Origin: an uncultured Roseburia sp.
GTDB taxonomy: Bacteria > Bacillota > Clostridia > Lachnospirales > Lachnospiraceae
Assembly: GCA_934307185.1 (NCBI GenBank)
Contig: CAKRCJ010000175.1
Coordinates: 1-5,446 of the forward strand
Direction: 5' to 3'
DNA: 5,446 bases
Shown here: positions 5,412-5,446 of the stretch, in pieces
Layout: each line of letters starts with the position of its first letter
Position numbering within the stretch: the stretch's first letter is position 1
Notes under the pieces: model-generated
Told to the model about the DNA's origin: nothing
Seen by the model: the letters and a program-made list of their open reading frames with translations, nothing else
Databases searched by the model: none
Position numbers and translations under genes: made by a program

Positions 5412-5446
5412 ATGAAAGACAAATTGCAGCAAATCAGAGAAAAAGC
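5412..5446 (+). CDS. pheS: Phenylalanyl-tRNA synthetase alpha subunit, N-terminal fragment (cut by window edge)
   Basis: Only MKDKLQQIREKA is visible, the start of the N-terminal coiled-coil region typical of bacterial PheS (compare the common MKEKL-x-QI-x-E-A openings). PheS carries the catalytic core that charges tRNA-Phe with phenylalanine, in an alpha2-beta2 complex with PheT, which normally follows it. The identification rests on this short peptide together with the T-box leader carrying a UUC specifier. The ATG at 5412 is preferred because AAGGAG at 5398-5403 is 8 bases upstream; the in-frame ATG at 5406 would be only 2 bases from it. Confidence 0.85.
   Translation, partial: MKDKLQQIREK

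Overview
The window looks like chromosomal DNA of a low-GC Gram-positive anaerobe of the Clostridia, most probably a Lachnospiraceae-type gut bacterium. This is inferred from the AT-rich intergenic DNA, strong AGGAGG-type ribosome binding sites, a Firmicutes-style 6S RNA, a T-box leader in front of pheS, a SpoIID/LytB-family protein, and a citrate synthase of the type common in clostridia. No mobile element, CRISPR array or tRNA gene was seen.

Layout, left to right. (1) 1-771, minus strand: the N-terminal 257 codons of a citrate synthase, cut by the left edge. (2) 772-968: a divergent AT-rich promoter region with a perfect 7-2-7 palindrome inside the citrate synthase promoter. (3) 969-1379, plus: cytidine deaminase (cdd). 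(4) 1380-1949: a 570-base non-coding region that is the most interesting part. It holds two tandem promoters, a 6S RNA (about 1511-1705), ten degenerate copies of a roughly 19-base A-rich unit (1708-1886), and a very strong intrinsic terminator (1887-1922) only 27 bases before the next start codon. (5) 1950-4175, plus: a 741-residue membrane-anchored or lipidated SpoIID/LytB-domain protein with an unassigned N-terminal half. (6) 4193-5044, plus: a YihY/BrkB-family six-helix membrane protein starting at TTG, 17 bases downstream and evidently in the same operon. (7) 5041-5411: a promoter whose -35 box overlaps the yihY-family stop codon, followed by a complete T-box leader with UUC specifier, UGGU acceptor-binding sequence and terminator. 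(8) 5412-5446: the first codons of pheS, cut by the right edge.

Most genes are housekeeping: central carbon metabolism, pyrimidine salvage, 6S control of RNA polymerase, and phenylalanyl-tRNA synthetase controlled by uncharged tRNA-Phe. The SpoIID-like and YihY-like genes form a small cell-envelope operon. No new multi-gene system is evident. The best candidate for something undescribed is the 6S RNA - 19-base array - terminator - SpoIID-like gene arrangement, where the array and terminator could be a 6S precursor tail, a leader that attenuates the envelope operon, or both.
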